47,985 nucleotides of DNA from contig NZ_KQ950182.1 of the NCBI RefSeq assembly GCF_001517975.1, positions 99,134-147,118 of the forward strand. The letters run 5' to 3'. The notes beneath the pieces were generated by a model that saw only the letters and a list, made by a program, of their open reading frames with translations, made no database searches and was not told the DNA's origin. Both the position numbers and the translations under genes were made by a program. The number at the start of each line of letters is the position of its first letter. Positions within the stretch are counted from its first letter, which is position 1. This stretch comes from Thermobifida cellulosilytica TB100 (GTDB taxonomy: Bacteria > Actinomycetota > Actinomycetes > Streptosporangiales > Streptosporangiaceae). Below are positions 32,720 to 41,760 of the stretch, in pieces.

Positions 32720-34057
32720 AGCAGCCGAGGACCGGAAGGGACGGAAAGCCGAGTGGCGTCACAGACTCCGGGTGCGGAGGAGCAGAGCGGGGCCGAGCGG
32801 CTCGGCAGGATCGCCGCCATCAGCCTGCACACCTCCCCACTCGACCAGCCCGGGACCGGCGACGCGGGCGGACTGAACGTCTACGTCGTCGAGGTGGCCA
32901 AGCGGTTGGCGGAACGCGGCGTCGCCGTCGACGTGTTCACCCGGGCCACCTCCTTCGAGCAGCCCCCCGAGGTCGAGCTGGCCCCCGGGGTCACCGTCCG
33001 CAACGTCCCCGCGGGTCCCTACGGCAGGCTCGACAAGACGGCCCTGGTCCGCTACCTGTGCCCGTTCGTCCACGGCCTGCTGCGCGCCCAGGCCGAGGAC
33101 CTCAACGGGCGCTACGACCTGGTGCACGCCCACTACTGGCTGTCCGGCCAGGCCGGGTGGTCGGCCGCCCGGGAGTGGGGCGTGCCGCTCGTGCACTCCA
33201 TGCACACCCTGGCCCGGGTGAAGAACCTGTCGCTGGCCGAGGGCGACACCCCGGAGCCGGAGGAGCGGGTGCGGGGCGAGGACGAGCTCGTCGCGCTCGC
33301 CGATCGGCTCATCGCCAACACCGACGACGAGGCCGCCCAGCTCGTCCACTACTACGGCGCCTCCCCCGGCCGCATCTCCACCGTCTTCCCCGGCGTGGAC
33401 CTGGAGACCTTCACCCCCGGCCCGCGCGCCGAGGCGCTGCGCCGCCTGGGGCTGCCCGCAGACACCGCGCTGCTGCTGTTCGTCGGCAGGGTGCAGCGGC
33501 TCAAGGCCCCCGACGTGCTGCTGCGCGCGGCGGCCCGGCTGCTGGAGGACGATCCCGGCCTGCGGGACCGCCTCGTCGTCGCGGTCGTGGGCGGCCAGTC
33601 CGGCAGCGGCTGCGCCGAGCCGGAGCTGCTGTCCGACCTGGCCCGGTCGCTGGGCATCTCCGACGTGGTGCGCCTGGAGCCGCCGCGTTCGCGCGAGGAG
33701 CTGGCCCACTACTACCGGGCGGCCACCGCCACGGTGGTGCCGTCCTACTCGGAGTCCTTCGGCCTGGTCGCGGTGGAGTCCCAGGCGTGCGGGACCCCCG
33801 TCGTCGCGGCGCGGGTGGGCGGCCTGCCCACGGCGGTGCGCGACGGCGTGTCCGGGGTGCTCATCGACGGGCACGACCCCGACGACTACGCGCGGGTGCT
33901 GCGCCGGATGGTGGCCGAGCCCGCCTGGCGGGACCGCATGGGCGCCGCGGGGGTGCGGCACGCCTCGGGGCTGAGCTGGGAGGCGACCGTCGACGGGCTG
34001 ATGGCGGCCTACCGCACCACCCTGGCGCGGTACCGCCTGACCGTGCCGTGCCGGTGA
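32717..34057 (+). CDS. mshA: D-inositol-3-phosphate glycosyltransferase, first step of mycothiol synthesis
   Basis: The 446-residue GT-B glycosyltransferase (GT4) has the MshA features ISLHTSPLDQPGTGDAGGLNVYVVEVA, HAHYWLSGQAGW, and the E-x7-E donor site SESFGLVAVESQACGTPVVAA. It joins GlcNAc from UDP-GlcNAc to 1L-myo-inositol 1-phosphate. The first 25 residues are variable; GTG 32753 is an alternative start. The order mshA-ybjN-gpmA-senX3/regX3 is conserved across actinobacteria, which supports the assignment. Confidence 0.95.
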   Translation: MSSRGPEGTESRVASQTPGAEEQSGAERLGRIAAISLHTSPLDQPGTGDAGGLNVYVVEVAKRLAERGVAVDVFTRATSFEQPPEVELAPGVTVRNVPAGPYGRLDKTALVRYLCPFVHGLLRAQAEDLNGRYDLVHAHYWLSGQAGWSAAREWGVPLVHSMHTLARVKNLSLAEGDTPEPEERVRGEDELVALADRLIANTDDEAAQLVHYYGASPGRISTVFPGVDLETFTPGPRAEALRRLGLPADTALLLFVGRVQRLKAPDVLLRAAARLLEDDPGLRDRLVVAVVGGQSGSGCAEPELLSDLARSLGISDVVRLEPPRSREELAHYYRAATATVVPSYSESFGLVAVESQACGTPVVAARVGGLPTAVRDGVSGVLIDGHDPDDYARVLRRMVAEPAWRDRMGAAGVRHASGLSWEATVDGLMAAYRTTLARYRLTVPCR

Positions 34058-34134
34058 TCGGAGCGCCGTACGAGGATGGGGACGAAGCCGGGACCCCCGC
34101 CCGGCCGAGGACGACGAGAGCCGGAAGGAACCGC

Positions 34135-34650
34135 ATGCCCACACAGGAACAGGTCGACGCGGCCAGCGCGATCGAGACCGCCCTCAAGGAGGCGGAGCTG
34201 GAGTACGAGCGGCCCCGCCCCGACGCCTTCCTGGTCACCCTGCCGGGCGAGCGCAAGCTCAAGACGCTGGTGTGGCTGAACATCGGCGAGCACAGCCTGC
34301 TGCTCAAGAGCTTCTTCTGCCGGCGTCCCGACGAGAACGAGGGCGAGTTCTACCGCTACCTGATGCGGCGCAGCGCCGACATGTACGGCATGGCGTTCAC
34401 CGCCGACGAGGTGGGCGACGTCTACATCACCGGTCGGCTGCCGCTGACGGGGATCACGCCGCGGGAGGTGGACCGGCTGCTCGGGTGCGTGCTCTCCTAC
34501 TCCGACGACAACTTCAACCCGGCGCTGGAGCGCGGGTTCGCCACGGCGATCCGCAAGGAGTGGGCGTGGCGCACCAAGCGCGGGGTGAGCCGGCGCAACC
34601 TGAAGGCCTTCCGCCACCTGGTGGAGCAGGGGCCCGACGGGGAAGGGTGA
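34135..34650 (+). CDS. YbjN domain-containing protein
   Basis: The 171-residue soluble protein resembles the YbjN / type III chaperone-like family found next to mshA in actinobacteria: a helix (AASAIETALKEAELEYE), strands LVTLPGERKLKTLVWLNI and LLLKSFFCRRPDENEGEFYRYLMRR, and a final helix. GGAAGGAA lies 4 bp before ATG 34135. It has no catalytic motifs; a structural or regulatory role is likely but unproven. It sits between mshA and gpmA. Confidence 0.85.
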   Translation: MPTQEQVDAASAIETALKEAELEYERPRPDAFLVTLPGERKLKTLVWLNIGEHSLLLKSFFCRRPDENEGEFYRYLMRRSADMYGMAFTADEVGDVYITGRLPLTGITPREVDRLLGCVLSYSDDNFNPALERGFATAIRKEWAWRTKRGVSRRNLKAFRHLVEQGPDGEG

Positions 34651-34725
34651 AGGCCCGGGGAATTGGCGTAGACCAATCGGTGCCCCGCGCGTTCGCGGGA
34701 CGGGCGGGTCGCTAGGCTGAGGGAC

Positions 34726-35469
34726 ATGTCGACTCTGGTACTGCTGCGCCATGGCGAAAGCGTCTGGAACGCCGAGGGCCTGTTCACCGGCTGGGTGGAC
34801 GTGGACCTGTCCGCCAAGGGCGAGGAAGAGGCCCGCAAGGGCGGGAAACTGCTGGCCGAGGCGGGAGTGCGGCCCGACGTGGTCCACACCTCCCTGCTCA
34901 AGCGGGCGATCCGCACCGCCAACATCGCGCTGGAGGAGGCCGGGCGGCACTGGATCCCGGTCAAGCGCTCCTGGCGGCTCAACGAGCGCCACTACGGCGC
35001 CCTACAGGGCAAGAACAAGGCCCAGACCCGCGCCGAGTTCGGCGACGAGCAGTTCATGATCTGGCGCCGCTCCTACGACACGCCCCCGCCGCCGCTCGCC
35101 GACGACAGCGAGTACTCGCAGCACGGCGACCCGCGCTACGCGAACCTGCCGCCCGAGCTGATGCCGCGCACCGAGTGCCTGGCCGACGTGGTGCGGCGGA
35201 TGCTGCCCTACTGGTACGACTCGATCATCCCCGACCTCGCCGCGGGCCGCACGGTGCTGGTCGCCGCGCACGGCAACTCGCTGCGCGCCCTGGTCAAGCA
35301 CCTGGACGGCATCGACGACCAGAGCATCGCGGGGCTCAACATCCCCACCGCCATCCCGCTGGTCTACGAGCTCAACGACGACTTCACCCCCCGCAAGACG
35401 GGCGGCGAGTACCTGGACCCCGAGGCCGCCAAGGAGGCCATCGAGGCGGTCAAGAACCAGGGCAAGTAG
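34726..35469 (+). CDS. gpmA: 2,3-bisphosphoglycerate-dependent phosphoglycerate mutase
   Basis: The 247-residue enzyme has the family signature [10 protein letters not shown] with the phosphorylated His, then [43 protein letters not shown], and the second catalytic His in [17 protein letters not shown]. It interconverts 3- and 2-phosphoglycerate in glycolysis. Length and spacing are normal. It is the last plus-strand gene before the convergent regX3-senX3 pair. Confidence 0.97.
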   Translation: MSTLVLLRHGESVWNAEGLFTGWVDVDLSAKGEEEARKGGKLLAEAGVRPDVVHTSLLKRAIRTANIALEEAGRHWIPVKRSWRLNERHYGALQGKNKAQTRAEFGDEQFMIWRRSYDTPPPPLADDSEYSQHGDPRYANLPPELMPRTECLADVVRRMLPYWYDSIIPDLAAGRTVLVAAHGNSLRALVKHLDGIDDQSIAGLNIPTAIPLVYELNDDFTPRKTGGEYLDPEAAKEAIEAVKNQGK

Positions 35470-35540
35470 TCCGCGCGGTAGCGCGAACGGCGGCGGCCGG
35501 GTCCGGTACGGGCCCGGCCGCTCGCGGTTTCGGAGCGGGG

Positions 35541-36227
35541 TCAGGCCTCCGGCTCGAACTTGTAGCCCAGTCCGCGCACGGTGATGATGTGGCGGGGGGA
35601 GCTGGGGTCGGTCTCGATCTTGGCGCGCAGCCGCTTGATGTGGACGTCGAGGGTCTTGGTGTCGCCCACGTAGTCGGCGCCCCAGACCCGGTCGATGAGC
35701 TGGGGGCGGGTCAGCACGCGCCCGGCGTTGCGGAGCAGCACCTCCAGCAGCTCGAACTCCTTGAGGGGGAGCTGCACCTGTTCGCCGCGGACCGTCACCA
35801 CGTGGCGCTCCACGTCCATGCGGACCGGGCCGGCCTCCAGGGCGGTGGGCAGCATCGTGTCGTCGGAGCCGCGGCGGCGCAGCACCGCGCGGATGCGGGC
35901 CACCAGCTCCCGGGAGGAGAAGGGCTTGGTCACGTAGTCGTCGGCGCCCAGTTCCAGCCCGACGACCTTGTCGATCTCGCTGTCCTTGGCGGTGAGCATG
36001 ATCACCGGGACGTTGGACTTCTGCCGCAGGGTGCGGCAGACCTCGGTGCCGGACAGGCCCGGCAGCATCAGGTCCAGCAGGACCAGGTCGGCGCCGGTGC
36101 GGTCGAAGATCTCCAGGGCGGCGGTCCCGGTCGGGGCGAGGGCCACCTCGAATCCCTCCTTGCGGAGCAGGTACGACAGGGCGTCGCTGTAGGATTCCTC
36201 GTCCTCGACGACGAGTACACGCGTCAC
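35541..36227 (-). CDS. regX3: OmpR-type response regulator of the phosphate system (RegX3/PhoP)
   Basis: The 228-residue regulator has an N-terminal receiver domain with acidic pocket EDE, phosphoacceptor Asp52 (LLDLMLPG) and Lys in TKPF, and a C-terminal winged helix (about 130-228; LKEFELLEVLLRNAGRVLTRPQLIDRVWG...TLDVHIKRLRAKIE). It is the counterpart of mycobacterial RegX3 and Streptomyces PhoP. GTG 36227 overlaps the kinase stop by 4 bp (GTGA). Together with SenX3 and PhoU it should control phosphate starvation genes. Confidence 0.95.
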   Translation of the reverse strand: MTRVLVVEDEESYSDALSYLLRKEGFEVALAPTGTAALEIFDRTGADLVLLDLMLPGLSGTEVCRTLRQKSNVPVIMLTAKDSEIDKVVGLELGADDYVTKPFSSRELVARIRAVLRRRGSDDTMLPTALEAGPVRMDVERHVVTVRGEQVQLPLKEFELLEVLLRNAGRVLTRPQLIDRVWGADYVGDTKTLDVHIKRLRAKIETDPSSPRHIITVRGLGYKFEPEA

Positions 36228-37399
36228 TGTGCTGCCTCCTGATAGTTGCCAGTGGAGCCCGGCGGCTCCGGAGAGTCGGTCCGGGGCAGACGCAGCGTGA
36301 ACGTCGACCCCTCGCCTTCCTTGCTCCACACGGTCACTTCCCCCCGGTGGAGGGTCATGACATGTTTGACGATCGCCAGGCCGAGGCCGGTGCCTCCGGT
36401 GGCCCGGCTCCGAGCCGCGTCCACCCGGTAGAAGCGCTCGAAGATCCGTTCCAGGTCCTGCGGGGGGATGCCGATGCCCTGGTCGGCGACGACGATCTCG
36501 ACCATGTCGTCGGAGGTCTGGACGGTCACCGCCACCCTGGTGTTCTCCGGGCTGTAGGCGACGGCGTTGGTGACCAGGTTGCGCAGCGCCGTGATGAGCA
36601 GGCCCTCGTCGCCCATCACCGTCAGGCCGCGCACGCCGCCGGAGACCAGTTCGATCCGCTTGGTGTCGGCGGCGGTGCGCACCGCGTCCAGGGACTCCTC
36701 CACCACGGTGTCCACGGAGACCTCGACCGGTTCGGAGAGCGGTTCGGCGCCCTGGATGCGGGAGAGGGTGATCAGGTCCTGGATGAGGCTGGTCAGCCGG
36801 TCGGCCTCGTGCTTCATGCGGGAGGCGAAGCGGCGCACCGCCTCCGGGTCGTCGCTGGCGTCGCTGATCGTCTCCGCGAGCAGCGACAGCGCGCCCACGG
36901 GGGTCTTCAGCTCGTGGCTGATGTTGGCGACGAAGTCGCGGCGTACCGCCTCCACCCGCCGCCGCTCGGTCTGGTCCTCGGCGAGGACCAGGATCAGTCC
37001 GGTGCCGCCCAGGGGGGCCACGCGGACCGCGAAGGAGGTGGAGTCGGGGCCGAAGCGGCGCACCGCCACCTCGATCTCGGTCTCGCGGATCACCCCGTCG
37101 CGGCGCACCTGGCGGGCGAGCGCGAGCAGTTCGCCGATCACCAGCTCGTTGCCGCTGACGAGCCGGTAGGCGCGGGCCGCCGAGCTGGCGCGCAGCACCC
37201 GGTCGGTAGAGTCCAGGACCACCGCGGAGGACGGCAGGGCCGAGAGCACCTCGGCCACCCCTGCCGGAAGCCTCGATTGCGGTTCGGGTTCGGGGGTATG
37301 ACTGCGGGTCGACTCGCTGATGCGGAACGCCAGACCGGCCGCGACTCCTGTCACGAGCCCGACGAGTCCCGCGATCGCGGCCAGCAGCTCCCCTTCCAC
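36224..37399 (-). CDS. senX3: Phosphate-sensing histidine kinase (SenX3/PhoR)
   Basis: The 391-residue kinase has one N-terminal membrane helix (about 5-26), a PAS-like domain (about 48-140), a HisKA dimerisation domain with His162 in FVANISHELKTPVG, and an HATPase domain with N-box LRNLVTNAVAYSPENT, G1 VADQGIGIPPQ and GTGLGLAIVKHV. It phosphorylates the downstream regulator. In mycobacteria and Streptomyces it is held inactive by PhoU and the Pst transporter when phosphate is plentiful. It is divergent from phoU, with a PHO-box-like element between. Confidence 0.95.
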   Translation of the reverse strand: MEGELLAAIAGLVGLVTGVAAGLAFRISESTRSHTPEPEPQSRLPAGVAEVLSALPSSAVVLDSTDRVLRASSAARAYRLVSGNELVIGELLALARQVRRDGVIRETEIEVAVRRFGPDSTSFAVRVAPLGGTGLILVLAEDQTERRRVEAVRRDFVANISHELKTPVGALSLLAETISDASDDPEAVRRFASRMKHEADRLTSLIQDLITLSRIQGAEPLSEPVEVSVDTVVEESLDAVRTAADTKRIELVSGGVRGLTVMGDEGLLITALRNLVTNAVAYSPENTRVAVTVQTSDDMVEIVVADQGIGIPPQDLERIFERFYRVDAARSRATGGTGLGLAIVKHVMTLHRGEVTVWSKEGEGSTFTLRLPRTDSPEPPGSTGNYQEAAQ

Positions 37400-37470
37400 A
37401 ATTCGATCGTAAGCGGACAGAACATCCCGTTACCCGGTCGAGGGGGACACGCAAGGGAGTTTTCTCAAGA

Positions 37471-37503
37471 GTTCACCGCGGATTTCGCGGTGATTCAGAG
37501 AGC
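37471..37503. promoter_or_regulatory. PHO-box-like repeats between senX3 and phoU
   Basis: GTTCACCGCGG (37471-37481), ATTTCGCGGTG (37482-37492) and ATTCAGAGAGC (37493-37503) form three 11-nt units starting with a TTC/TTT-type core, as in Streptomyces PHO boxes; the first is the best match. CACCGCG (37474-37480) and CGCGGTG (37486-37492) also form a palindrome. It suits autoregulation by the response regulator. Confidence 0.45.
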
Positions 37504-37522
37504 ACTTGGGACGATTGGGATC

Positions 37523-38185
37523 ATGCGCGACACATACCACGAGGAGCTGGACGCTCTCTCCGACCGGCTGGTCGAGATGACCCGGCTCGCCAGACACGCC
37601 ATCGCCCGCGCCACCACCGCACTGTTGGACGCCGACCTTGACGCCGCCCAGGAGGTCATCTCCGGGGACGAGCGGATCAACGCCCTCAACGAGGAGATCG
37701 ACGACAGCACCTTCGCCCTCATGGCGCGGCAGCAGCCCGTCGCGCAGGACCTCAGGGCCATCATCACCGCGCTGCACATGTCCGGCGACCTGGAGCGGAT
37801 GGGGGACCACGCGGTCCACATCGCCAAGATCGCGCGGCGCAGGCACCCCGACTCGGCCATCCCGGCGGAGCTGCGCTCCATCGTCCTGGAGATGGGACAC
37901 CAGGCGGAGCTGCTGGTGGTCAAGGCCGGCGAGGTCATCGCCAACCGGGACGCCGAGACGGCCCGTGAGCTGGACGAGGACGACGACCGCATGGACCGGC
38001 TCCGCCGCAAGCTGCTGGAGCGCATCCTCTCCCCGAAGTGGGAGTACGGGGTGGAGGCCACGATGGACGTCACCCTGGCCGGGCGGTTCTACGAGCGCTT
38101 CGGGGACCACGCCGTCCACGTCGCGGACCACCTCGTCTACCTGGTGACAGGCGAGCGCCCCAAGGAGTCCTACGGGGACGGGTGA
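37523..38185 (+). CDS. phoU: Phosphate signalling protein PhoU
   Basis: The 220-residue all-helical protein has two PhoU repeats. Each carries the metal-binding pattern ERMGDHAVHIAKIA (about 93-106) and ERFGDHAVHVADHL (about 192-205), matching E-R-x-G-D-x-x-x-x-I/V. It couples the Pst phosphate transporter to the SenX3/PhoR kinase as a negative regulator. It is divergent from the kinase gene, as in Streptomyces. Confidence 0.95.
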   Translation: MRDTYHEELDALSDRLVEMTRLARHAIARATTALLDADLDAAQEVISGDERINALNEEIDDSTFALMARQQPVAQDLRAIITALHMSGDLERMGDHAVHIAKIARRRHPDSAIPAELRSIVLEMGHQAELLVVKAGEVIANRDAETARELDEDDDRMDRLRRKLLERILSPKWEYGVEATMDVTLAGRFYERFGDHAVHVADHLVYLVTGERPKESYGDG

Positions 38186-38217
38186 CCCTGGTACAGCGGG
38201 CATTCCGGACAGTTCAT

Positions 38218-38247
38218 ACAGGGTCGTGGGTCATCCCACGGCCCTGT
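38218..38247. terminator. Terminator hairpin after phoU
   Basis: ACAGGGTCGTGGG (38218-38230) pairs with CCCACGGCCCTGT (38235-38247) around TCAT, with one T-G wobble. It lies 33 bp after the phoU stop. The rest of the gap up to 38485 is comparatively AT-rich and presumably carries the carD promoter, but I could not settle its elements. Confidence 0.75.
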
Positions 38248-38485
38248 TCGGCGTGTACCCGTGGCCGAGATGGGCATTCGTGGGTAGAATAGGAGATTCC
38301 CACCACTATCAGGAGAAGCGGCCGGAGGTCGGTCCCGCGTGTTTTCCCGAAGCTTCGACAGGCGGCCCGGGCTGGCTTAGCCAAGTCGGTTATTGCGGCC
38401 TTGACCTGCGTATTCACAAATCCGACAGGTGCGTTAAGGGACAGGTTCGTGGTATCCTGGTAGGAGCGGAAGGGGTACTTGTCAC

Positions 38486-38971
38486 ATGACTTTCAAGGTC
38501 GGCGACACTGTTGTCTACCCCCATCATGGGGCTGCTCGAATCGAAGCTATCGAAACACGAACCATTAAGGGCGAGGAAAAGACCTATCTCGTTCTGAAGG
38601 TTGACAAGGGCGACCTTACGGTCCGTGTTCCCGCGGACAACGCCGAAGAGGTGGGAGTCCGCGACGTAGTGGGCCAAGAAGGCCTGGACCGGGTTTTCGA
38701 GGTGCTGCGCGCTCCGCACACCGAGGAGCCCACGAACTGGTCCCGGCGCTACAAGGCGAACCTGGAGAAGCTCGCCTCCGGTGACGTCAACAAGGTCGCC
38801 GAAGTCGTCCGGGACCTCTGGCGGCGTGACAAGGAGCGCGGCCTCTCCGCCGGCGAAAAGCGAATGCTCGCTAAGGCCCGGCAGATTCTGGTGAGCGAAC
38901 TGGCTCTCGCCGAAAAGACCAACGAGGACAAGGCCGAGGCGCTCCTCGACGAAGTCCTCGCCACCAGTTGA
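38486..38971 (+). CDS. carD: CarD family RNA polymerase-binding transcription regulator
   Basis: The 161-residue protein has the CarD N-terminal RNAP-interaction domain ([23 protein letters not shown]...[26 protein letters not shown]). A C-terminal helical DNA-binding domain follows, containing the conserved [32 protein letters not shown]. It stabilises open promoter complexes, particularly at rRNA and housekeeping promoters. It is followed after 21 bp by ispF; the ispD gene found between them in mycobacteria is absent. Confidence 0.97.
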   Translation: MTFKVGDTVVYPHHGAARIEAIETRTIKGEEKTYLVLKVDKGDLTVRVPADNAEEVGVRDVVGQEGLDRVFEVLRAPHTEEPTNWSRRYKANLEKLASGDVNKVAEVVRDLWRRDKERGLSAGEKRMLAKARQILVSELALAEKTNEDKAEALLDEVLATS

Positions 38972-38992
38972 CGTAATCCAAGAAACACCGAG

Positions 38993-39475
38993 TTGATTCG
39001 CGAATTGCCGTTGGTGGGCGTCGGAACGGACGTCCACCCCTTCATGTCGGGAAGACCGCTTTTCCTCGCCGGGCTCGAATGGCCCAGTGAAGTCGGGGTG
39101 AGCGGTCATTCCGACGGCGACGTGGCCGCCCACGCGGCCTGCGACGCACTCTTCTCGGCATGCGCCCTGGGCGACCTCGGTTCGCAGTTCGGCACCTCCG
39201 ACCCCCGCTGGAAGGGGGCCTCGGGGGTGGCGCTGCTGACCGAGGCCGCCCGGCGTGTCCGGGAGGCCGGATACGAGATCGGCAACATCGCCATCCAGAT
39301 CATCAGCAACCGGCCCAAGTTCGCACCGCGCCGCCAGGAGGCGGAGAAGGTGCTCAGCTCCGCGGTGGACGCCCCGGTCTCCTGCTCCGCCACCACGACC
39401 GACGGCCTCGGGCTCACCGGTCGGGGCGAGGGCATCGCGGCGATCGCCACCGCCCTGTGCGTGCGGGTGCGCTGA
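38993..39475 (+). CDS. ispF: 2-C-methyl-D-erythritol 2,4-cyclodiphosphate synthase
   Basis: The 160-residue enzyme has the IspF metal-binding motif GTDVHPF (Asp, His), [19 protein letters not shown] with the third ligand, [12 protein letters not shown], and the C-terminal [17 protein letters not shown]. It forms the cyclodiphosphate in the MEP isoprenoid pathway as a trimer. The start is TTG 38993, 21 bp after carD, so it depends on carD transcription. A convergent MFS gene follows. Confidence 0.95.
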   Translation: MIRELPLVGVGTDVHPFMSGRPLFLAGLEWPSEVGVSGHSDGDVAAHAACDALFSACALGDLGSQFGTSDPRWKGASGVALLTEAARRVREAGYEIGNIAIQIISNRPKFAPRRQEAEKVLSSAVDAPVSCSATTTDGLGLTGRGEGIAAIATALCVRVR

Positions 39476-39523
39476 CCCGCGGCCGGGCGCGGCGCGCGCC
39501 CGGCGCCCCGTCCCGCACCGGGG

Positions 39524-40819
39524 TCACCGGTCGGCCCGGCACAGCAGCACGGTCATGGCGGTCGAGGCCGTCAGGCACAGCGCCGTCATGGGCGCGAAGG
39601 CCGTCTGGAAGGACGCGTCGGCGCCGCCGAACTCCAGCAGCACTCCGGCGCCCACCACGCCCAGCATGACCGCGGTGAACCCGCACATGTTCACCAGGCC
39701 CGAGGCCGTCCCGGTGCGCTGTTCGGGCAGTCCGTCGCGGGCGTAGTCGAACGAGACCGAGGGCGCCAGCACCGAGGCGAAGGCGCTCAGCAGGACCACC
39801 GCCGCGGTGACCGGGAACGGGGGCAGGCCGCCCGGCCACAGCACCACGCCCAGCCAGAGCAGGGTGACCGTCCAGGCCAGGACCAGCGCCATCGGCTTGC
39901 GCAGGCGCGGGCGGCTGCCGGGGATGCGGCCCAGGAACGGCGCGAGCGCCATCGGCAGGACCATCGCCGCGGTCAGGAGCAGGCCGGCGGCGCGCGTGGA
40001 GAGCCCGTAGCCCTCCTCCAGCAGCGGATACCCCCACAGGACGCCCAGGACGGTGAAGGGCACCATGATGACCGAGTGCGCGGCCATGCCGATGCGCGGG
40101 CCGCGGTGCGACAGCGCCTCGGCCAGGCTCTCCCGCACCGACGGGAAGGCGTGCGAGGGGGCGGGGCGGCCGTCGGGGCGGTCCCGCAGCACCGCCAGCA
40201 CCAGCGCGCCCACCAGCAGGTTCACCGCGCCCGCGGCGAGGAAGGAGGCCTCCCAGCCGAGGCCGGTCAGCAGCGCCGACAGCGGTGCGGCGCTGACCAG
40301 CTGTCCCAGGCCGCCGGCGATGCCGGTGAACGCGCTGACCATGCTGTAGTGCCGGCGGGGGAACCACAGGGCCGCCACCCTGATGACGTTGAGGAAGACC
40401 AGGGAGTCGCCCGCGCCGATGAGCACGCGTCCGGCGACGGCGGCCCGCGCGTCCGGGGCGAGGGCGAACAGGATCGTCCCCGCGGCCATGACGCCCAGGC
40501 TGATCAGCAGCGACCGGCGCGGTCCCAGCCGGTCCGCGAGCAGCCCCGAGGGGATCTGGAGCAGCACGTAGATGGCCAACTGGACCATGGGCAGCACGGA
40601 GAGCAGGGCGGGGCCGACGTCGAAGCGCTCCTGGGCCTGGAGGGCGGCCGCGCTCATGCCGTTGCGGTGGAACATGGCCAGGAGGTAGACGGAGGCGGCG
40701 GTGCCCCATACCAGCCAGGCGCGTGGGCCGCCTGGGGGCTCGCTCGCCACCCGGGGAACGGCAGAAGTCCTGTCATCGGATCTTTGGGTGTCCGCCTGCT
40801 GCGGCGTGTGCAGACTCAT
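39524..40819 (-). CDS. MFS transporter
   Basis: The 431-residue protein has about 12 hydrophobic helices. Motif A is visible as SGLLADRLGPRRSLL after helix 2 and the RVLIGAGDSLVFLNVIR stretch marks helix 4, as in sugar-phosphate/NNP-type members. The N-terminal 40 residues are polar. ATG 40819 is supported by AGGAGG immediately upstream. The substrate is not predictable. It stands alone. Confidence 0.85.
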   Translation of the reverse strand: MSLHTPQQADTQRSDDRTSAVPRVASEPPGGPRAWLVWGTAASVYLLAMFHRNGMSAAALQAQERFDVGPALLSVLPMVQLAIYVLLQIPSGLLADRLGPRRSLLISLGVMAAGTILFALAPDARAAVAGRVLIGAGDSLVFLNVIRVAALWFPRRHYSMVSAFTGIAGGLGQLVSAAPLSALLTGLGWEASFLAAGAVNLLVGALVLAVLRDRPDGRPAPSHAFPSVRESLAEALSHRGPRIGMAAHSVIMVPFTVLGVLWGYPLLEEGYGLSTRAAGLLLTAAMVLPMALAPFLGRIPGSRPRLRKPMALVLAWTVTLLWLGVVLWPGGLPPFPVTAAVVLLSAFASVLAPSVSFDYARDGLPEQRTGTASGLVNMCGFTAVMLGVVGAGVLLEFGGADASFQTAFAPMTALCLTASTAMTVLLCRADR

Positions 40820-41393
40820 CTTCCTCCTGTCCCGGCCGCGTACGGCCAGCGCCGATCGTACTCCGGCGGCTACCGTCCGCCTCCGGGGCGTTCCCCCTAC
40901 GGCGGTGCTCCGCGTCCGCGGGGCCACAGTCGGACAATGAGGGATAAAACACGTTTACTTGGCGATCTGGGGGCATACCACGGCGGTCTGACGAGACCGG
41001 TTCCCCTGGGGGACAGGGGATGCGGGGTGCGGGGGCGCGCTGTGAGTGGTCCCGACCACTCGCGGTCGGAGGCGGGGGAGGAGCGGGCGTCAGAAGTCGT
41101 AAATCAGGCAATGGTCAGGCAAAACGTTCACAATGACATGGTTGCGAGATGGTTACAATGTGACATGCCATACATCTTCAAGAGGCTCCTGTTACTGGGG
41201 AGATGCTGCTAGCATCCCGGTTCCGAGGATCACTACGAGGTAACGGTGCACTCTGTTCCTCGTAAAAAGGATGATCCTTCGGTTGCCTGTCCTCTGCGGG
41301 ACGAAGCGACCGGCGCGGACACAGCCAGTGGCCGCTAACGGGGAGAGGACTGCCGCAGTATCGCGGCGACCGAGCGATCCAGCAGGAGCAACC
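40820..41393. other. 574-bp gap with repeats upstream of a small hypothetical gene
   Basis: The left part is GC-rich without a supported gene. From about 41090 to 41215 it becomes AT-richer and carries two imperfect direct repeats, GTTCACAATGACATG (41126-41140) and GTTACAATGTGACATG (41152-41167), 26 bp apart, plus AGGCA twice (41106 and 41116). These look like regulator sites. The 41170-41393 stretch would be a long untranslated leader of the next gene; I recognise no known riboswitch. Confidence 0.4.
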
Positions 41394-41735
41394 TTGAGCC
41401 ATCCGCGACTGAACAATCCACGGACCTATCGGGCGAAACAGGCAGAGGCCGCTCGGGTGCGGCGTCTCCCCAAGCACGGGTTCCGCGCCGACCGTTCGGT
41501 CGAGGCACTCTTCTGCGAACTGCGCGAGGGCTGGGCCCAGCCCTGGTTCCAGACAGGCTCCCCCGACGTCGCCTTCGTCTCCACCACCTGCGGGCTCAAC
41601 GTGTGGTGCTGCGACGGCATGTTCATCTGGAGCGACCGCTGCGGGGCGACCGTCACCCACCCCGCCAACGACCCCTCCGGCGCCGCCGCGCGGCTCAACT
41701 CGATGCTCGCCCCTCAGGTCTCCGCCGCGGCCTGA
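41394..41735 (+). CDS. Hypothetical protein
   Basis: The 113-residue soluble protein starts at TTG 41394, with CAGGAGCAACC upstream; the frame is open to 41271 but that part reads poorly. It has a basic N-terminus (NPRTYRAKQAEAARVRRLPKHGFRADRS) and a compact C-terminal region rich in aromatic and Cys residues (PDVAFVSTTCGLNVWCCDGMFIWSDRCG). Four Cys in 21 residues could form disulfides or bind metal. I do not recognise the family. Confidence 0.55.
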   Translation: MSHPRLNNPRTYRAKQAEAARVRRLPKHGFRADRSVEALFCELREGWAQPWFQTGSPDVAFVSTTCGLNVWCCDGMFIWSDRCGATVTHPANDPSGAAARLNSMLAPQVSAAA

Positions 41736-41760
41736 CCCCTCGGCCCCGGCTCCCCGGCCC

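Noticed and set aside
40820-41393. Cyclic-di-AMP (ydaO-type) riboswitch in the long leader
   Set aside because: I could not find the conserved motif elements of that riboswitch in the sequence.
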